In this document: positions 1 to 5,937 of the stretch, piece by piece | Layout: every line of letters starts with the position of its first letter | How positions within the stretch are numbered: position 1 is the first letter of the stretch | DNA from: Streptomyces flaveolus | GTDB lineage: Bacteria; Actinomycetota; Actinomycetes; Streptomycetales; Streptomycetaceae | Assembly: GCF_000716535.1 (NCBI RefSeq) | Contig: NZ_JNWV01000082.1 | Span: 1-12,034 of the forward strand | Reading direction: 5' to 3' | Length of the DNA stretch: 12,034 nt | Made by a program: the position numbers and the translations under genes | Notes under the pieces: model-generated | What the model was told of the DNA's origin: nothing | What the model saw: the letters and a program-made list of their open reading frames with translations, nothing else | Databases searched by the model: none

Positions 1-495
1 AGCCGGTGGCCGTTCTTGTATCCGGACTCTCACTCCGACGCCGGGGCAAACGCCCGGATCAGGTGGGAACCCGTACACCACTTCTCAGGACGCAACCCCA
101 CGGTTGCGAAGTTCCACCGGATGGGTACAGAACGGGGCTACGGCCCCGACGATGTCGCCCTGCTGCGTTACGGAAGCCTGCCGGATCCGGATCCGAATGC
201 GGACCGCCCTCTCAATCACGCCTACGTCGTGGGTGACTATGGAATAGAGGATCACGAGACTTTCAGGGAGGGCTTCCACGTGCTGCACAATCCCTGGGCG
301 CGACTTCCCGTCCCCGACGGAGTCTTCTCCGGCATGACAGAGCACCGTCTCCGGGACGACGGCCTGGTACTGACCACGGCTGAACGGCCCGACTTCTTCG
401 TCTCTCACACAGTCGTTCTTCACGCTCCTCACGCCCGTGCTGCAGCTCGCGCGTACGCGGCACGTTATCTGGCTGACAACGAGTCATCCACCTGA
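1..495 (+). CDS. hypothetical protein, 5'-partial at window edge
   Basis: The reading frame is open from base 1 to the TGA at 493-495, so the true start is probably outside the window; the first possible start inside is TTG at 16. I do not recognise the family. The translation looks like a real globular protein: it mixes aromatic, charged and hydrophobic residues (for example FHVLHNPWARLPVPDGVF in the middle) and ends in an alanine/arginine-rich helix-like stretch. No signal peptide, membrane segment or catalytic motif is visible in the part present. Third codon positions carry more A and T (gat, gaa, tat, gta, aca) than in the transposase genes downstream, which may mean recent acquisition or weak expression. 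There is no terminator directly after the stop. Confidence that this is coding is moderate; the function is unknown. Confidence 0.6.
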   Translation, partial: SRWPFLYPDSHSDAGANARIRWEPVHHFSGRNPTVAKFHRMGTERGYGPDDVALLRYGSLPDPDPNADRPLNHAYVVGDYGIEDHETFREGFHVLHNPWARLPVPDGVFSGMTEHRLRDDGLVLTTAERPDFFVSHTVVLHAPHARAAARAYAARYLADNESST

Positions 496-1123
496 GGCAT
501 CGGGCTGCATCCTTTATGAGCGAGAGGGAGCTCGGTCGCTGCTGCAACCAGTACTGCGCCAGCTCCGCGTGGTGGTGCTGCGCTCCATGCACCCCACCCT
601 GATCGAACCGCTCACCGTCGGTACGCATGTCCTGGCCGTCGGCTCCTGGGGCACCTTCGCCGACGGCCGCGTGCCCCAGCTGCGCCTGTTCGCCCAGGAG
701 TCGTGGCAGATCGCGTACTGGCACACCGATGAGGACACCGGCTCGGCCACCCAGCCGGTCAGCCCGCCCGCCCTCACCGCCCACCAGCGTGCCACCGAGC
801 GGACCGCGCGCGGCCCTTTGAAGCGGACACCGCGCTCCACGGGGGCCCGCCGACGCCCCGCCGCGCCCACGCGTTGCATCCCACCACACCCTGTGCCGCC
901 GCCGGCGGAAGCCCCCGACGTCCCGCAGCGCAGACCGCACCCCCCTGTTCCGCCCGCGCCGTCCACCGATGCGCCGCGAACGCCGCCCCCGGCGCCTGTC
1001 GCACCCTCAGCCGGCTCACCGGCTGAGCAGCCCGCCGTCCCACCCAGGCCATCACATCCACCGCTGCCGGCGTCCCCGCCACCGCTGCCGAAGAGCCGTC
1101 GGCTCAGGGGGCTTTCCGGATGA
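437..1123 (+). CDS. possible hypothetical protein with proline-rich tail, or gene remnant
   Basis: This frame has strongly GC-biased third positions from about 545 to 810 and encodes a plausible folded segment (LIEPLTVGTHVLAVGSWGTF, then QLRLFAQESWQIAYWHTDEDTG). After about 780 it becomes a long proline/alanine/arginine-rich tail that could be a disordered linker or simply C-rich DNA read in a permissive frame. The start is unclear: the first codon in the open frame overlaps the previous gene by 59 bases, and better candidates lie inside (ATG at 587, or one of the GTG codons just before it). None has a good ribosome binding site. The family is not recognised. It may be the 3' piece of a gene whose 5' end was lost. 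Its TGA overlaps an ATG at 1120 in the usual ATGA arrangement, but the ORF that follows is not convincing. Confidence 0.35.
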   Translation: MLQLARTRHVIWLTTSHPPEASGCILYEREGARSLLQPVLRQLRVVVLRSMHPTLIEPLTVGTHVLAVGSWGTFADGRVPQLRLFAQESWQIAYWHTDEDTGSATQPVSPPALTAHQRATERTARGPLKRTPRSTGARRRPAAPTRCIPPHPVPPPAEAPDVPQRRPHPPVPPAPSTDAPRTPPPAPVAPSAGSPAEQPAVPPRPSHPPLPASPPPLPKSRRLRGLSG

Positions 1124-1272
1124 CTGGAGCGCCGCAGAAGGCGCCGCAGCTGACCTCGGGCCCGGCCGGCGGGCTGTGCCCTGTCTCCGGTGCACCGCTC
1201 GGCCGCCGTCAGGTCCGCCGCCCGCCGTCGGTTCGCCCGTGGCGGCACAGCACGGCAGCCGCCAACCGCGCC

Positions 1273-1309
1273 CCGACCGGTGCCGCGCCCGGGGCGCGGC
1301 ACCGGTCGG
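1273..1309. repeat. 37-bp palindrome, likely terminator hairpin or protein-binding site
   Basis: Two perfectly complementary 18-base arms (1273-1290 and 1292-1309) are separated by the single base g1291. The arm reads ccgaccggtgccgcgccc. As RNA it would fold as a 16-bp stem with a 5-nt loop. No T-run follows, which is common for streptomycete terminators. No gene ends within about 140 bases upstream, so a role as an operator or recombination site is also possible. Confidence 0.6.
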
Positions 1310-1604
1310 CGAGCCGTCCGCCGACGGGCCGGCGCGGGTCTGTCTGCCATCGCCGGGTGGTCGCGCACCTGACGCCGCGGGGCCCCGGGGGGCCACCCTG
1401 CGCCCCACCCGGCCCCACGCCCACCGCGTGACGAGGCTCACAACGGTTGTAGACGCGCTGGTCAGGCCGGGCTTGCGGGCCTAACCCCCGCATCCGCGAA
1501 TCTGAGCGCCGCCTGTCTGGGGGCCTTCCCCGAGACGCAAGGGCTGAGGGCCCTGCAAGGTCCCGCCACCCAACCAGGGGCAGCCCTGCCCCGATCCGAC
1601 CGAC

Positions 1605-1610
1605 AAGGAG
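1605..1610 (+). promoter_or_regulatory. ribosome binding site for the 91-aa membrane protein
   Basis: aaggag lies 10 bases before the ATG at 1621. It is the best Shine-Dalgarno match in the first 2 kb and fixes the start of the small gene. Confidence 0.75.
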
Positions 1611-1620
1611 ACCGCACCCG

Positions 1621-1896
1621 ATGTCCGACCAGACCCCGGCCGTTCCCACCCTGGCCGCCGACGACCACCAGCTCGCCCCAGCCCGCCAGCTCTTCATCGT
1701 CGTGCGCCGCAGCCTGCTCCTGGCGCTCGTCGCCGGAGGGATGCTGCTGGCGCTCGGCACGGCGGTGGTGGTGCGTCTCTGGCCGTCCTGGGCCGATCCG
1801 CTCAGCGCGGCCGGCGCGGTCCTGGGTGTCTACCTGCCAGGTGCAGCGATCCTGTATGCGGCGCTGCTCCGCCCGTGGGAGGGCCCTCGTCGGTGA
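1621..1896 (+). CDS. small two-helix membrane protein, hypothetical
   Basis: A 91-residue protein with a soluble, acidic N-terminus (residues 1-28) and two hydrophobic helices, about 31-52 (SLLLALVAGGMLLALGTAVVV) and 62-83 (SAAGAVLGVYLPGAAILYAALL), joined by a short WPSWADP turn and ending in a basic tail. Arginines just before helix 1 (RR at 29-30) suggest a cytoplasmic N-terminus with both ends inside. The length and layout resemble many small uncharacterised actinobacterial membrane proteins; I cannot assign a function. The start is supported by a good Shine-Dalgarno sequence, codon use is typical of the genus, and a strong hairpin follows within 10 bases of the stop. It therefore looks like an intact single-gene unit. 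It lies just outside the insertion-sequence pile and is probably part of the host sequence the pile landed next to. Confidence 0.8.
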   Translation: MSDQTPAVPTLAADDHQLAPARQLFIVVRRSLLLALVAGGMLLALGTAVVVRLWPSWADPLSAAGAVLGVYLPGAAILYAALLRPWEGPRR

Positions 1897-1905
1897 GCGC
1901 GAGGG

Positions 1906-1946
1906 GCAGTGGTCCGTGCCGAGGCGCAGTCGGCGCGGACCACTGC
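1906..1946 (+). terminator. hairpin terminator after the small membrane protein gene
   Basis: Arms gcagtggtccg (1906-1916) and cggaccactgc (1936-1946) are perfectly complementary. The stem continues through a U-G pair (1917/1935) and gccga/tcggc (1918-1922/1930-1934), giving about 17 bp with a 7-nt loop. It starts 10 bases after the stop at 1896. No T-run follows, as is usual in high-GC actinobacteria. Confidence 0.75.
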
Positions 1947-2000
1947 GCACCAAGCCAGCACGCTGTCCTGGCAGGCGAGATACGTGATGAGTGGCTTTAA

Positions 2001-2011
2001 TCACGAGTCGT
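2001..2011. repeat. left copy of the ISL3 target; probable outer IS21 end repeat (interrupted)
   Basis: tcacgagtcgt is the left remnant of a site whose other part lies at 8299-8314. Joining the flanks restores tcacgagtcgtgacgtcag. This contains the 13-bp palindrome tcacgagtcgtga and matches the IS21 left-end repeat at 8360-8377 at 15 of 18 positions. Bases 2004-2011 (cgagtcgt) are the left target duplication of ISL3-A. Confidence 0.6.
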
Positions 2012-2033
2012 GGTTCTGGCTCAGCTTTCGTGC
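2012..2033 (+). repeat. left inverted repeat of ISL3-A
   Basis: 22 bp beginning ggttctggctcagc, a perfect reverse complement of 5825-5846. The first nine bases (ggttctggc) are identical to the ends of ISL3-B, so the two elements are relatives that differ in their inner, transposase-specific IR part. Confidence 0.93.
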
Positions 2034-2047
2034 AGCGGCCACGGTGA

Positions 2048-3775
2048 GTGACGGCTGAGCGTCTCTGGGCGGTACGCGAAGTCGCCCGAAAATGGGCGGT
2101 GGTCAGTGCAGCTGGGCTGACAGTCCGGGCCGTGGAAGACGTTGCGCTCCAGCTGAAGGAGCTGTTGTTCCCGGCGATCGCGGACATCGCGGTGCGGTCG
2201 GTGGACGTGAATATCGAGAACGTGCGCCTTGACGCGCAGTGCACCACGGCCGGCGCCGCCTGCCCGGGATGCGGAGTCTGCTCGACCCGGGTTCACAGCT
2301 CCTACCTGCGGTTTCTCGCTGATGTCCCGAGCGCCGGGCGAAGCGTCGTACTCCAACTGCGAGTCCGGCGGTTCCGGTGCGGGAACACCAAGTGCCCACG
2401 TCGGACGTTCGTGGAGCAGATACCCGGCCTCACCCGCAGAAACGGCCAGCGTACCGAACGACTGCGTTCCATCCTGACCGCAGTCGGCCTCGCCCTGGCC
2501 GGTCGAGCCGGCGCCCGCCTAGCTGCCGTGCTTGGCATGTCCATCAGCCGGAGCACGGTCTTGCGCCTGGTCGAGACGCTGCCCGAGCCGGAGGTGCCGA
2601 TGCCTCGGGTGGTCGGTGTTGATGAGTACGCCACCCGCAAGGGCCGCCGCTACGGCACTGTCCTGGTGGACGTCGAGACCCGTCGTCCGATCGATCTCCT
2701 GCCTGATCGAGAGGCATCAAGCCTGGCCGCCTGGCTCGCCCAGCGGCCAGGGATCGAGGTCCTCTGCAGGGACCGCGCGCCGTTCTTCGCGGAAGGCGCC
2801 ACAGCCGGGGCACCCCAGGCGACGCAGGTCGCGGACCGTTGGCATCTCTGGCACAACCTCGGGGAAGCCGCTGAGCGTGCGGTGGCCCGCCACCGCCAGT
2901 GCCTTCGGGTTCTGGTCCCCGATCCCGTGGCGAAGGCCGACGAACCGGCGCCGCCCGAGGAGGAGACGGACTCGCCATGGCGGAGCGAGCGGTTCGCCAA
3001 CCGCGTCCGAGCCCGGCATGCCACGGTCCACGCGCTGCTGGAAGCCGGCCACAGCCGCCGCTCCATCGGGCGTCAGCTCCAGATGACCCACCGCACCGTC
3101 AAGAGCCTCGCCGACGCTGCGAAGCCGGAAGACCTCTTCCGCGGCCAGTGGCAGCACAACAGGACCTCCGTCCTCGACGAGTACAAGCCCTACCTGGACC
3201 AACGCTGGGACGAGGGCTGCACCAACGCTTGGAAGCTCTGGGAAGAGATCATTCCCTTGGGCTATCGCAGCAGCTACGGCCGGGTCAGCGCCTACCTGCG
3301 AGAGAAGCGCACCTCGCCACGGCCGGTCGCCGCGCAACCGCCGGCACCCCGCGTGGTGACGCGATGGATCCTCAGTCGACCCGAGACGCTGACCGAGATC
3401 GAGCAGCTCCGGCTCAAGGCCGTCCTGGCCAACTGCCCCGAACTCGATGCCCTGACCGGTCATGTCCGGTCCTTCGCCCACATGCTCACCGAGCGCCAGG
3501 GTGAACGACTCCCTCAGTGGCTCGACGCCGTCCGCCAGGACGACCTGCCCAGCCTCCACACTCTCGCGGCCGGCATCGACCGAGACCGCGACGCCGTCAT
3601 CGCCGGCCTGACGCTGCCCTGGAACTCCGGCGTCGTTGAAGGACACGTCAACCGGATCAAGATGCTCAAGCGCCAGATGTTCGGCCGCGCAGGCTTCGGC
3701 CTTCTTCGCAAACGGGTCCTGCTCGCCCCGTCAGGGTCTTTGCGTGAAGTGATCTTGTCCGGTTTCATCCGGTGA
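2048..3775 (+). CDS. ISL3-family transposase (ISL3-A), 3' end altered by ISAs1 insertion
   Basis: DDE transposase for cut-and-paste movement of ISL3-A. From the GTG at 2048 it has an N-terminal zinc ribbon (C72, C75, C78, then C111 and C116 in [12 protein letters not shown]), the first catalytic D192 ([12 protein letters not shown]), D242 ([10 protein letters not shown]), a helix-turn-helix-like insert ([20 protein letters not shown], about residues 336-355), and the catalytic E531 in [23 protein letters not shown], the ISL3 C-terminal signature. The native protein ended at P561 with a TAG stop. The ISAs1 insertion split that stop codon, so the frame now runs 14 codons into the new element ([14 protein letters not shown]) to a TGA at 3773-3775. 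All catalytic residues are kept. The start is uncertain: GTG at 2132 ([14 protein letters not shown]) matches the usual family N-terminus better, and neither start has a strong ribosome binding site. Confidence 0.93.
   Translation: MTAERLWAVREVARKWAVVSAAGLTVRAVEDVALQLKELLFPAIADIAVRSVDVNIENVRLDAQCTTAGAACPGCGVCSTRVHSSYLRFLADVPSAGRSVVLQLRVRRFRCGNTKCPRRTFVEQIPGLTRRNGQRTERLRSILTAVGLALAGRAGARLAAVLGMSISRSTVLRLVETLPEPEVPMPRVVGVDEYATRKGRRYGTVLVDVETRRPIDLLPDREASSLAAWLAQRPGIEVLCRDRAPFFAEGATAGAPQATQVADRWHLWHNLGEAAERAVARHRQCLRVLVPDPVAKADEPAPPEEETDSPWRSERFANRVRARHATVHALLEAGHSRRSIGRQLQMTHRTVKSLADAAKPEDLFRGQWQHNRTSVLDEYKPYLDQRWDEGCTNAWKLWEEIIPLGYRSSYGRVSAYLREKRTSPRPVAAQPPAPRVVTRWILSRPETLTEIEQLRLKAVLANCPELDALTGHVRSFAHMLTERQGERLPQWLDAVRQDDLPSLHTLAAGIDRDRDAVIAGLTLPWNSGVVEGHVNRIKMLKRQMFGRAGFGLLRKRVLLAPSGSLREVILSGFIR
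3722..3731. repeat. left target-site duplication of ISAs1 element
   Basis: ctcgccccgt, identical to 5311-5320. The 10-bp length fits ISAs1 (8-10 bp). Joined across the element it restores ctc gcc ccg tag, the original last codons and stop of the ISL3-A transposase. Confidence 0.95.
3732..3744 (+). repeat. left inverted repeat of ISAs1 element
   Basis: cagggtctttgcg; matches the reverse complement of 5298-5310 (cagggactttgcg) at 12 of 13 positions. Confidence 0.92.
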
Positions 3776-4958
3776 GGCCGAGGAGGGCCAGGGGCCGACG
3801 GTAGTCGCGGGCCGCTCGCCGGAGGGCGGCTGCGATGTTCTTCTGGCCGTCTTGCCTGTGGAGGCCGATGGCCAGGTTTCGGAGGCTGGCCATCGTGCGG
3901 GGCAGTTGAGCGGTACGGATTTTGGAGTCGTCCTCGCGGAAGGTCCGGTCACGGACGTGGTGGAGGAGGTTCTCGATACCCCAGTGGCCTCTGATCCAGG
4001 AAGCGAGCTGGGCGCCGGTGGCCGCGCCGGGCGGCAGGCTGGTGATGAGGTAGACGCGCTCGATGGTCAGCTTGCCGGAGCCGAGGTCTCGTCTCCAGCG
4101 CACGACTTGGAGGGCCTGGCGGGCGTCGGGATAGTCCAGGTGGGCGAACGCGGCGGTCTTCAGCCGGCGGATCTCGTCGCGGTGGTGGGCCCGGGTGCGC
4201 TCGTAGTGGTCGAGGGTGATCTCGCGCCAGGGCAGGGTGCGGACGCGGCAGAACAGGCCGGGGTGGTTCTTCTTCACGACGGCGATGTAGTGGGCTCCTC
4301 GCGAGCGCAGGTAGGTGCCGTGGCTGTGCTGAGTGTGCAGGGCGTCCGCTGTGATCATGGCGTGGGTGAGGTCGATGCCGTTCAACAACGGGGCGAAGGA
4401 AGGGATTTCGTTGCTCTTGTCGGCGACCTGACGCTGGGCGAGGACCTCTCCGCTGTGCGCCATCGCGGCCAGCAACGAGATCGCCACAGTGGTCCGGGTG
4501 CGTGAGCCGCGGACGGTCTTGCCGTCCACCGCGATCGGCCACAGCGTGTCTGGCTCACGGGTGCGGGCTGTCCGTGCGGACAGGAAGGCACCGATCGCGG
4601 CATCCAGCGCGTCGCCGTCCAGACGGGCGAGTAGACGGCGCACCGTCGCCGGATGCGGGACCACCACCTGCCCGGTCAGGGGATCCGGGGTGAAACCGAG
4701 GGCGCCCACGGCCCAGCGCGGTGCGTCCATGATCCACTCGCCGATCGCAGCCAGGGAGCGGGCTCCGGCCGACACGGCAGCCGCTGCCGCCGCCAGCAGC
4801 GCGGACAGCGGATACCGGCGGCCCCTGCGATCCCGCGGGTCGGGCACCGCGTCCAGGAAGGGACGCAGACCGGCTGCGTCGACGAGGGGTGCGGAAGAAG
4901 GAGCCTGGGCCAGGTGCTCCAGCGCGACGGGTATGGGGGATGATGCAAGGGCAGGCAC
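3765..4958 (-). CDS. ISAs1-family transposase
   Basis: A 397-residue DDE transposase, a normal length for ISAs1. Residues about 28-115 form the N-terminal domain associated with this transposase ([22 protein letters not shown], then a small-residue helix). The catalytic core has D145 ([12 protein letters not shown]), D205 ([10 protein letters not shown]) and E329 within [17 protein letters not shown], followed by the family's [11 protein letters not shown] block (about 339-349). This HW.IEN...D.TF.ED pattern is diagnostic of ISAs1. The protein is intact with no frameshift. The start is a GTG at 4956-4958 lying inside the left arm of an inverted repeat (4951-4960 / 5007-5016), so the ribosome binding site falls in the hairpin loop; the Shine-Dalgarno match is weak. 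The gene runs opposite to the interrupted ISL3-A transposase and DUF4259 gene. Confidence 0.95.
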   Translation of the reverse strand: MPALASSPIPVALEHLAQAPSSAPLVDAAGLRPFLDAVPDPRDRRGRRYPLSALLAAAAAAVSAGARSLAAIGEWIMDAPRWAVGALGFTPDPLTGQVVVPHPATVRRLLARLDGDALDAAIGAFLSARTARTREPDTLWPIAVDGKTVRGSRTRTTVAISLLAAMAHSGEVLAQRQVADKSNEIPSFAPLLNGIDLTHAMITADALHTQHSHGTYLRSRGAHYIAVVKKNHPGLFCRVRTLPWREITLDHYERTRAHHRDEIRRLKTAAFAHLDYPDARQALQVVRWRRDLGSGKLTIERVYLITSLPPGAATGAQLASWIRGHWGIENLLHHVRDRTFREDDSKIRTAQLPRTMASLRNLAIGLHRQDGQKNIAAALRRAARDYRRPLALLGLTG

Positions 4959-5016
4959 GGTCTCGTTCGGTTCTCATGGGTCTCGACAACCACATGATCA
5001 CCCGGCCCGTGCCTGC
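4951..5016. repeat. hairpin-bearing repeat, copy 1, over the ISAs1 transposase start
   Basis: Arms gcaggcacgg (4951-4960) and ccgtgcctgc (5007-5016) are perfectly complementary with a 46-base interval containing acatgatcacc. The left arm contains the transposase GTG start. A similar unit lies 209 bp away at 5160-5226. It could limit transposase translation or bind a protein. Confidence 0.75.
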
Positions 5017-5041
5017 ACTGCTTCCCGGCCCCAGAACCAGA

Positions 5042-5058
5042 CATGACGCGACGTCATG
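5042..5058. repeat. small palindrome between the two hairpin repeats
   Basis: catgac / gtcatg around a 5-base spacer (gcgac). It could be an operator-like site upstream of the transposase gene; nothing else supports it. Confidence 0.3.
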
Positions 5059-5159
5059 GACGAGGCGCGTGAACCGGACGGATCCGCTTCATGCAATGCC
5101 CTGGGCAGAGGGTACGGGCCAGTTACTCCAGGCCCGAGGGGATGGGAGAAGATGAGACG

Positions 5160-5226
5160 GCAGGCACGGTTTTCGGTTGTGGTCATGCGGATTCGACATC
5201 TACATGATCACCAACGCCGTGCCTGC
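5160..5226. repeat. hairpin-bearing repeat, copy 2, near the right end of ISAs1
   Basis: The same arms as copy 1, gcaggcacgg (5160-5169) and ccgtgcctgc (5217-5226), with a 47-base interval that again contains acatgatcacc. Similarity to copy 1 continues for roughly 100 bases, including a following ggcccc and gagacatg/cagacatg. The pair looks like an old, diverged tandem duplication in the leader of the transposase gene. Confidence 0.75.
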
Positions 5227-5297
5227 ATCGGCATCGGGCCCCGCACCAACGAGACATGGCAGCCCATCACCCGGCGATCTCACCCAACCCGCGACCT

Positions 5298-5310
5298 CGC
5301 AAAGTCCCTG
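5298..5310 (+). repeat. right inverted repeat of ISAs1 element
   Basis: cgcaaagtccctg, reverse complement of the left end with one mismatch. The element ends exactly before the second copy of ctcgccccgt. Confidence 0.92.
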
Positions 5311-5320
5311 CTCGCCCCGT
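5311..5320. repeat. right target-site duplication of ISAs1 element
   Basis: ctcgccccgt, followed by ag. The last base plus these two form the TAG (5320-5322) that originally ended the ISL3-A transposase. Confidence 0.95.
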
Positions 5321-5366
5321 AGCCGTGTTGTCAGTGCCTGATGCGAAGATCCGGGCGACCATACGC

Positions 5367-5372
5367 AAGGAG
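5367..5372 (+). promoter_or_regulatory. ribosome binding site for the DUF4259 gene
   Basis: aaggag with a 6-base gap to the ATG at 5379. It decides this start over the upstream in-frame codon at 5256, which lies inside the ISAs1 element and cannot be native. Confidence 0.85.
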
Positions 5373-5378
5373 ATCAGC

Positions 5379-5810
5379 ATGGGCACCTGGGATACCGGTC
5401 CCTTCGACAACGACACAGCCGCGGACTTCGCCAACGCGCTCGACGATGCCGAGCCCGAGGCACGTGAAGCCCTGATCCGAGGCGTCCTCATCCGGACGAT
5501 CGACGCAACCGGCTACCTCGCGGAAGCGGAAGAGGCGGTGGCCGCCGCCACTTTGATCGCGGCGCAATGCCAGGGAGGCGAACCCGTCGACATGTCCTAC
5601 GGACCGGAAACACCGATGCCCGCGTTCCCTTCCGACCTTCGGGTACTCGCCGACGAAGCCCTCGCCCGCATCGTCGGCGACGAGGATGGGCCGGCCTCAA
5701 ACTGGGTCGACCCGGAAGACTGGAAGCAGTGGCGAGCCATACTGACGCGCCTTCGCGCAGTGCTCGCCCCGCCACCCCCGTCCATTGCTCTCTTCGACGT
5801 CCAGCCGTAA
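5379..5810 (+). CDS. DUF4259 domain-containing protein, cargo of ISL3-A
   Basis: 143 residues. The opening MGTWDTGPFDNDTAADFANALDD is the hallmark of DUF4259, a family of small, acidic, soluble actinobacterial proteins of unknown biochemical role. The body is helix-rich (EAREALIRGVLIRT; AEEAVAAATLIAAQCQGG) and ends in a tryptophan-containing segment typical of the family (NWVDPEDWKQWRAILTRLRAVL, about 108-129). The gene starts 56 bases after the original transposase stop, runs in the same direction and ends 14 bases before the right IR. It is therefore part of the element and was probably co-transcribed with the transposase until the ISAs1 insertion separated them. No strong promoter is visible in the 58 bases left between the ISAs1 element and the ATG. 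DUF4259 genes are, to my knowledge, often found among orphan immunity-like genes, so an immunity role is an inference only. Confidence 0.9.
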   Translation: MGTWDTGPFDNDTAADFANALDDAEPEAREALIRGVLIRTIDATGYLAEAEEAVAAATLIAAQCQGGEPVDMSYGPETPMPAFPSDLRVLADEALARIVGDEDGPASNWVDPEDWKQWRAILTRLRAVLAPPPPSIALFDVQP

Positions 5811-5824
5811 CGGAGCGTCACACA

Positions 5825-5846
5825 GCACGAAAGCTGAGCCAGAACC
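5825..5846 (-). repeat. right inverted repeat of ISL3-A
   Basis: 22 bp ending ctgagccagaacc, perfect reverse complement of 2012-2033, followed by the second copy of cgagtcgt (5847-5854). Confidence 0.93.
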
Positions 5847-5864
5847 CGAGTCGTGGGTTCTGGC
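5838..5864. repeat. hairpin at the ISL3-A / ISL3-B junction
   Basis: gccagaaccc (5838-5847) and gggttctggc (5855-5864) pair perfectly around the 7-base loop gagtcgt. It arises because the right end of one element and the left end of its relative lie nine bases apart, facing each other. Confidence 0.85.
5847..5855. repeat. shared 9-bp spacer holding both ISL3 target duplications
   Basis: cgagtcgtg. Bases 5847-5854 (cgagtcgt) duplicate 2004-2011 for ISL3-A; bases 5848-5855 (gagtcgtg) duplicate 8299-8306 for ISL3-B. The two duplications are offset by one base. Confidence 0.93.
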
Positions 5865-5880
5865 ACAGATCTTGGGGAGC
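5856..5880 (+). repeat. left inverted repeat of ISL3-B
   Basis: 25 bp beginning ggttctggcacagatc; perfect reverse complement of 8274-8298. Confidence 0.94.
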
Positions 5881-5937
5881 GTCGCCGAGCGTTACTTCCC
5901 TGCTCGATTGCGAGGAGTCTGGCTCGTGTGAGACGGC

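Larger units (their letters stand above)
1124..1620. other. region without a convincing gene
   Basis: About 500 bp of very GC-rich DNA. All six frames contain ORFs, but their translations are low-complexity runs of R, P, A and G without recognisable domains. The stretch holds a large palindrome at 1273-1309, a small hairpin around 1474-1492 (tgcggg / cccgca, 7-nt loop) and, at its end, the ribosome binding site of the 91-residue membrane protein. An ORF starting with the ATG at 1120 contains one vaguely zinc-ribbon-like stretch (CPVSGAPLGRRQVRR) that lacks the expected cysteines; if it means anything it is a decayed gene. No -35/-10 promoter pair is clear enough to call. Confidence 0.5.
3732..5310 (-). 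mobile_element. ISAs1-family insertion sequence, complete
   Basis: 1579 bp. The left end cagggtctttgcg (3732-3744) and right end cgcaaagtccctg (5298-5310) are reverse complements with one mismatch in 13. Perfect 10-bp target duplications flank it. It carries one transposase gene on the minus strand ending 21 bases inside the left repeat. About 350 bp lie between the transposase start and the right end, long for the family, and contain two diverged copies of a hairpin-bearing repeat. The insertion point is the stop codon of the ISL3-A transposase, which is also where the DUF4259 cargo was linked to the transposase. Confidence 0.93.
2012..5846 (+). mobile_element. ISL3-family insertion sequence (ISL3-A) with DUF4259 cargo, interrupted by an ISAs1 element
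   Basis: Both ends are exact. The 22-bp terminal repeats at 2012-2033 and 5825-5846 are perfect reverse complements (outer bases ggttctggctcag), and the 8-bp flanks 2004-2011 and 5847-5854 are identical (cgagtcgt), the duplication length known for ISL3. Inside are a full-length ISL3 transposase and, in the same direction, a DUF4259 gene ending 14 bases before the right repeat. An ISAs1-family element sits at 3732-5310. Removing it and one copy of its 10-bp duplication leaves an original element of about 2246 bp. Passenger genes are known in ISL3 (for example ISPpu12), so the extra gene fits the family. The transposase remains nearly intact, so the element, or a relative supplying transposase, could still mobilise it. 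Confidence 0.93.

Noticed and set aside
516..602. 28-codon cysteine-rich ORF on the plus strand
   Set aside because: The cysteines come from tgc runs in an out-of-frame reading of the 437-1123 frame; there is no supporting context.
1273..1309. A streptomycete telomere palindrome
   Set aside because: Chromosome ends carry several closely spaced palindromes. Here there is one isolated symmetrical sequence between other sequences.
514..1368. 284-residue minus-strand ORF
   Set aside because: Translation is low-complexity glycine/arginine/alanine, with no domain and no ribosome binding site. It mirrors the proline-rich stretch on the other strand.
1120..1431. ORF overlapping the previous stop by ATGA, with a zinc-ribbon-like CPVSGAPLGRRQVRR
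   Set aside because: The expected second cysteine of each pair is missing and the rest is low-complexity. It also runs through the 37-bp palindrome, which argues against a conserved coding sequence.
3852..4505. 217-residue plus-strand ORF opposite the ISAs1 transposase
   Set aside because: Valine/glycine-rich low-complexity translation, fully antisense to a complete transposase with D145, D205 and E329 in place.
5256..5378. Upstream extension of the DUF4259 protein from the start at 5256
   Set aside because: The extension begins inside the ISAs1 element and crosses its right end. The ATG at 5379 has a strong ribosome binding site and begins with the conserved family N-terminus.
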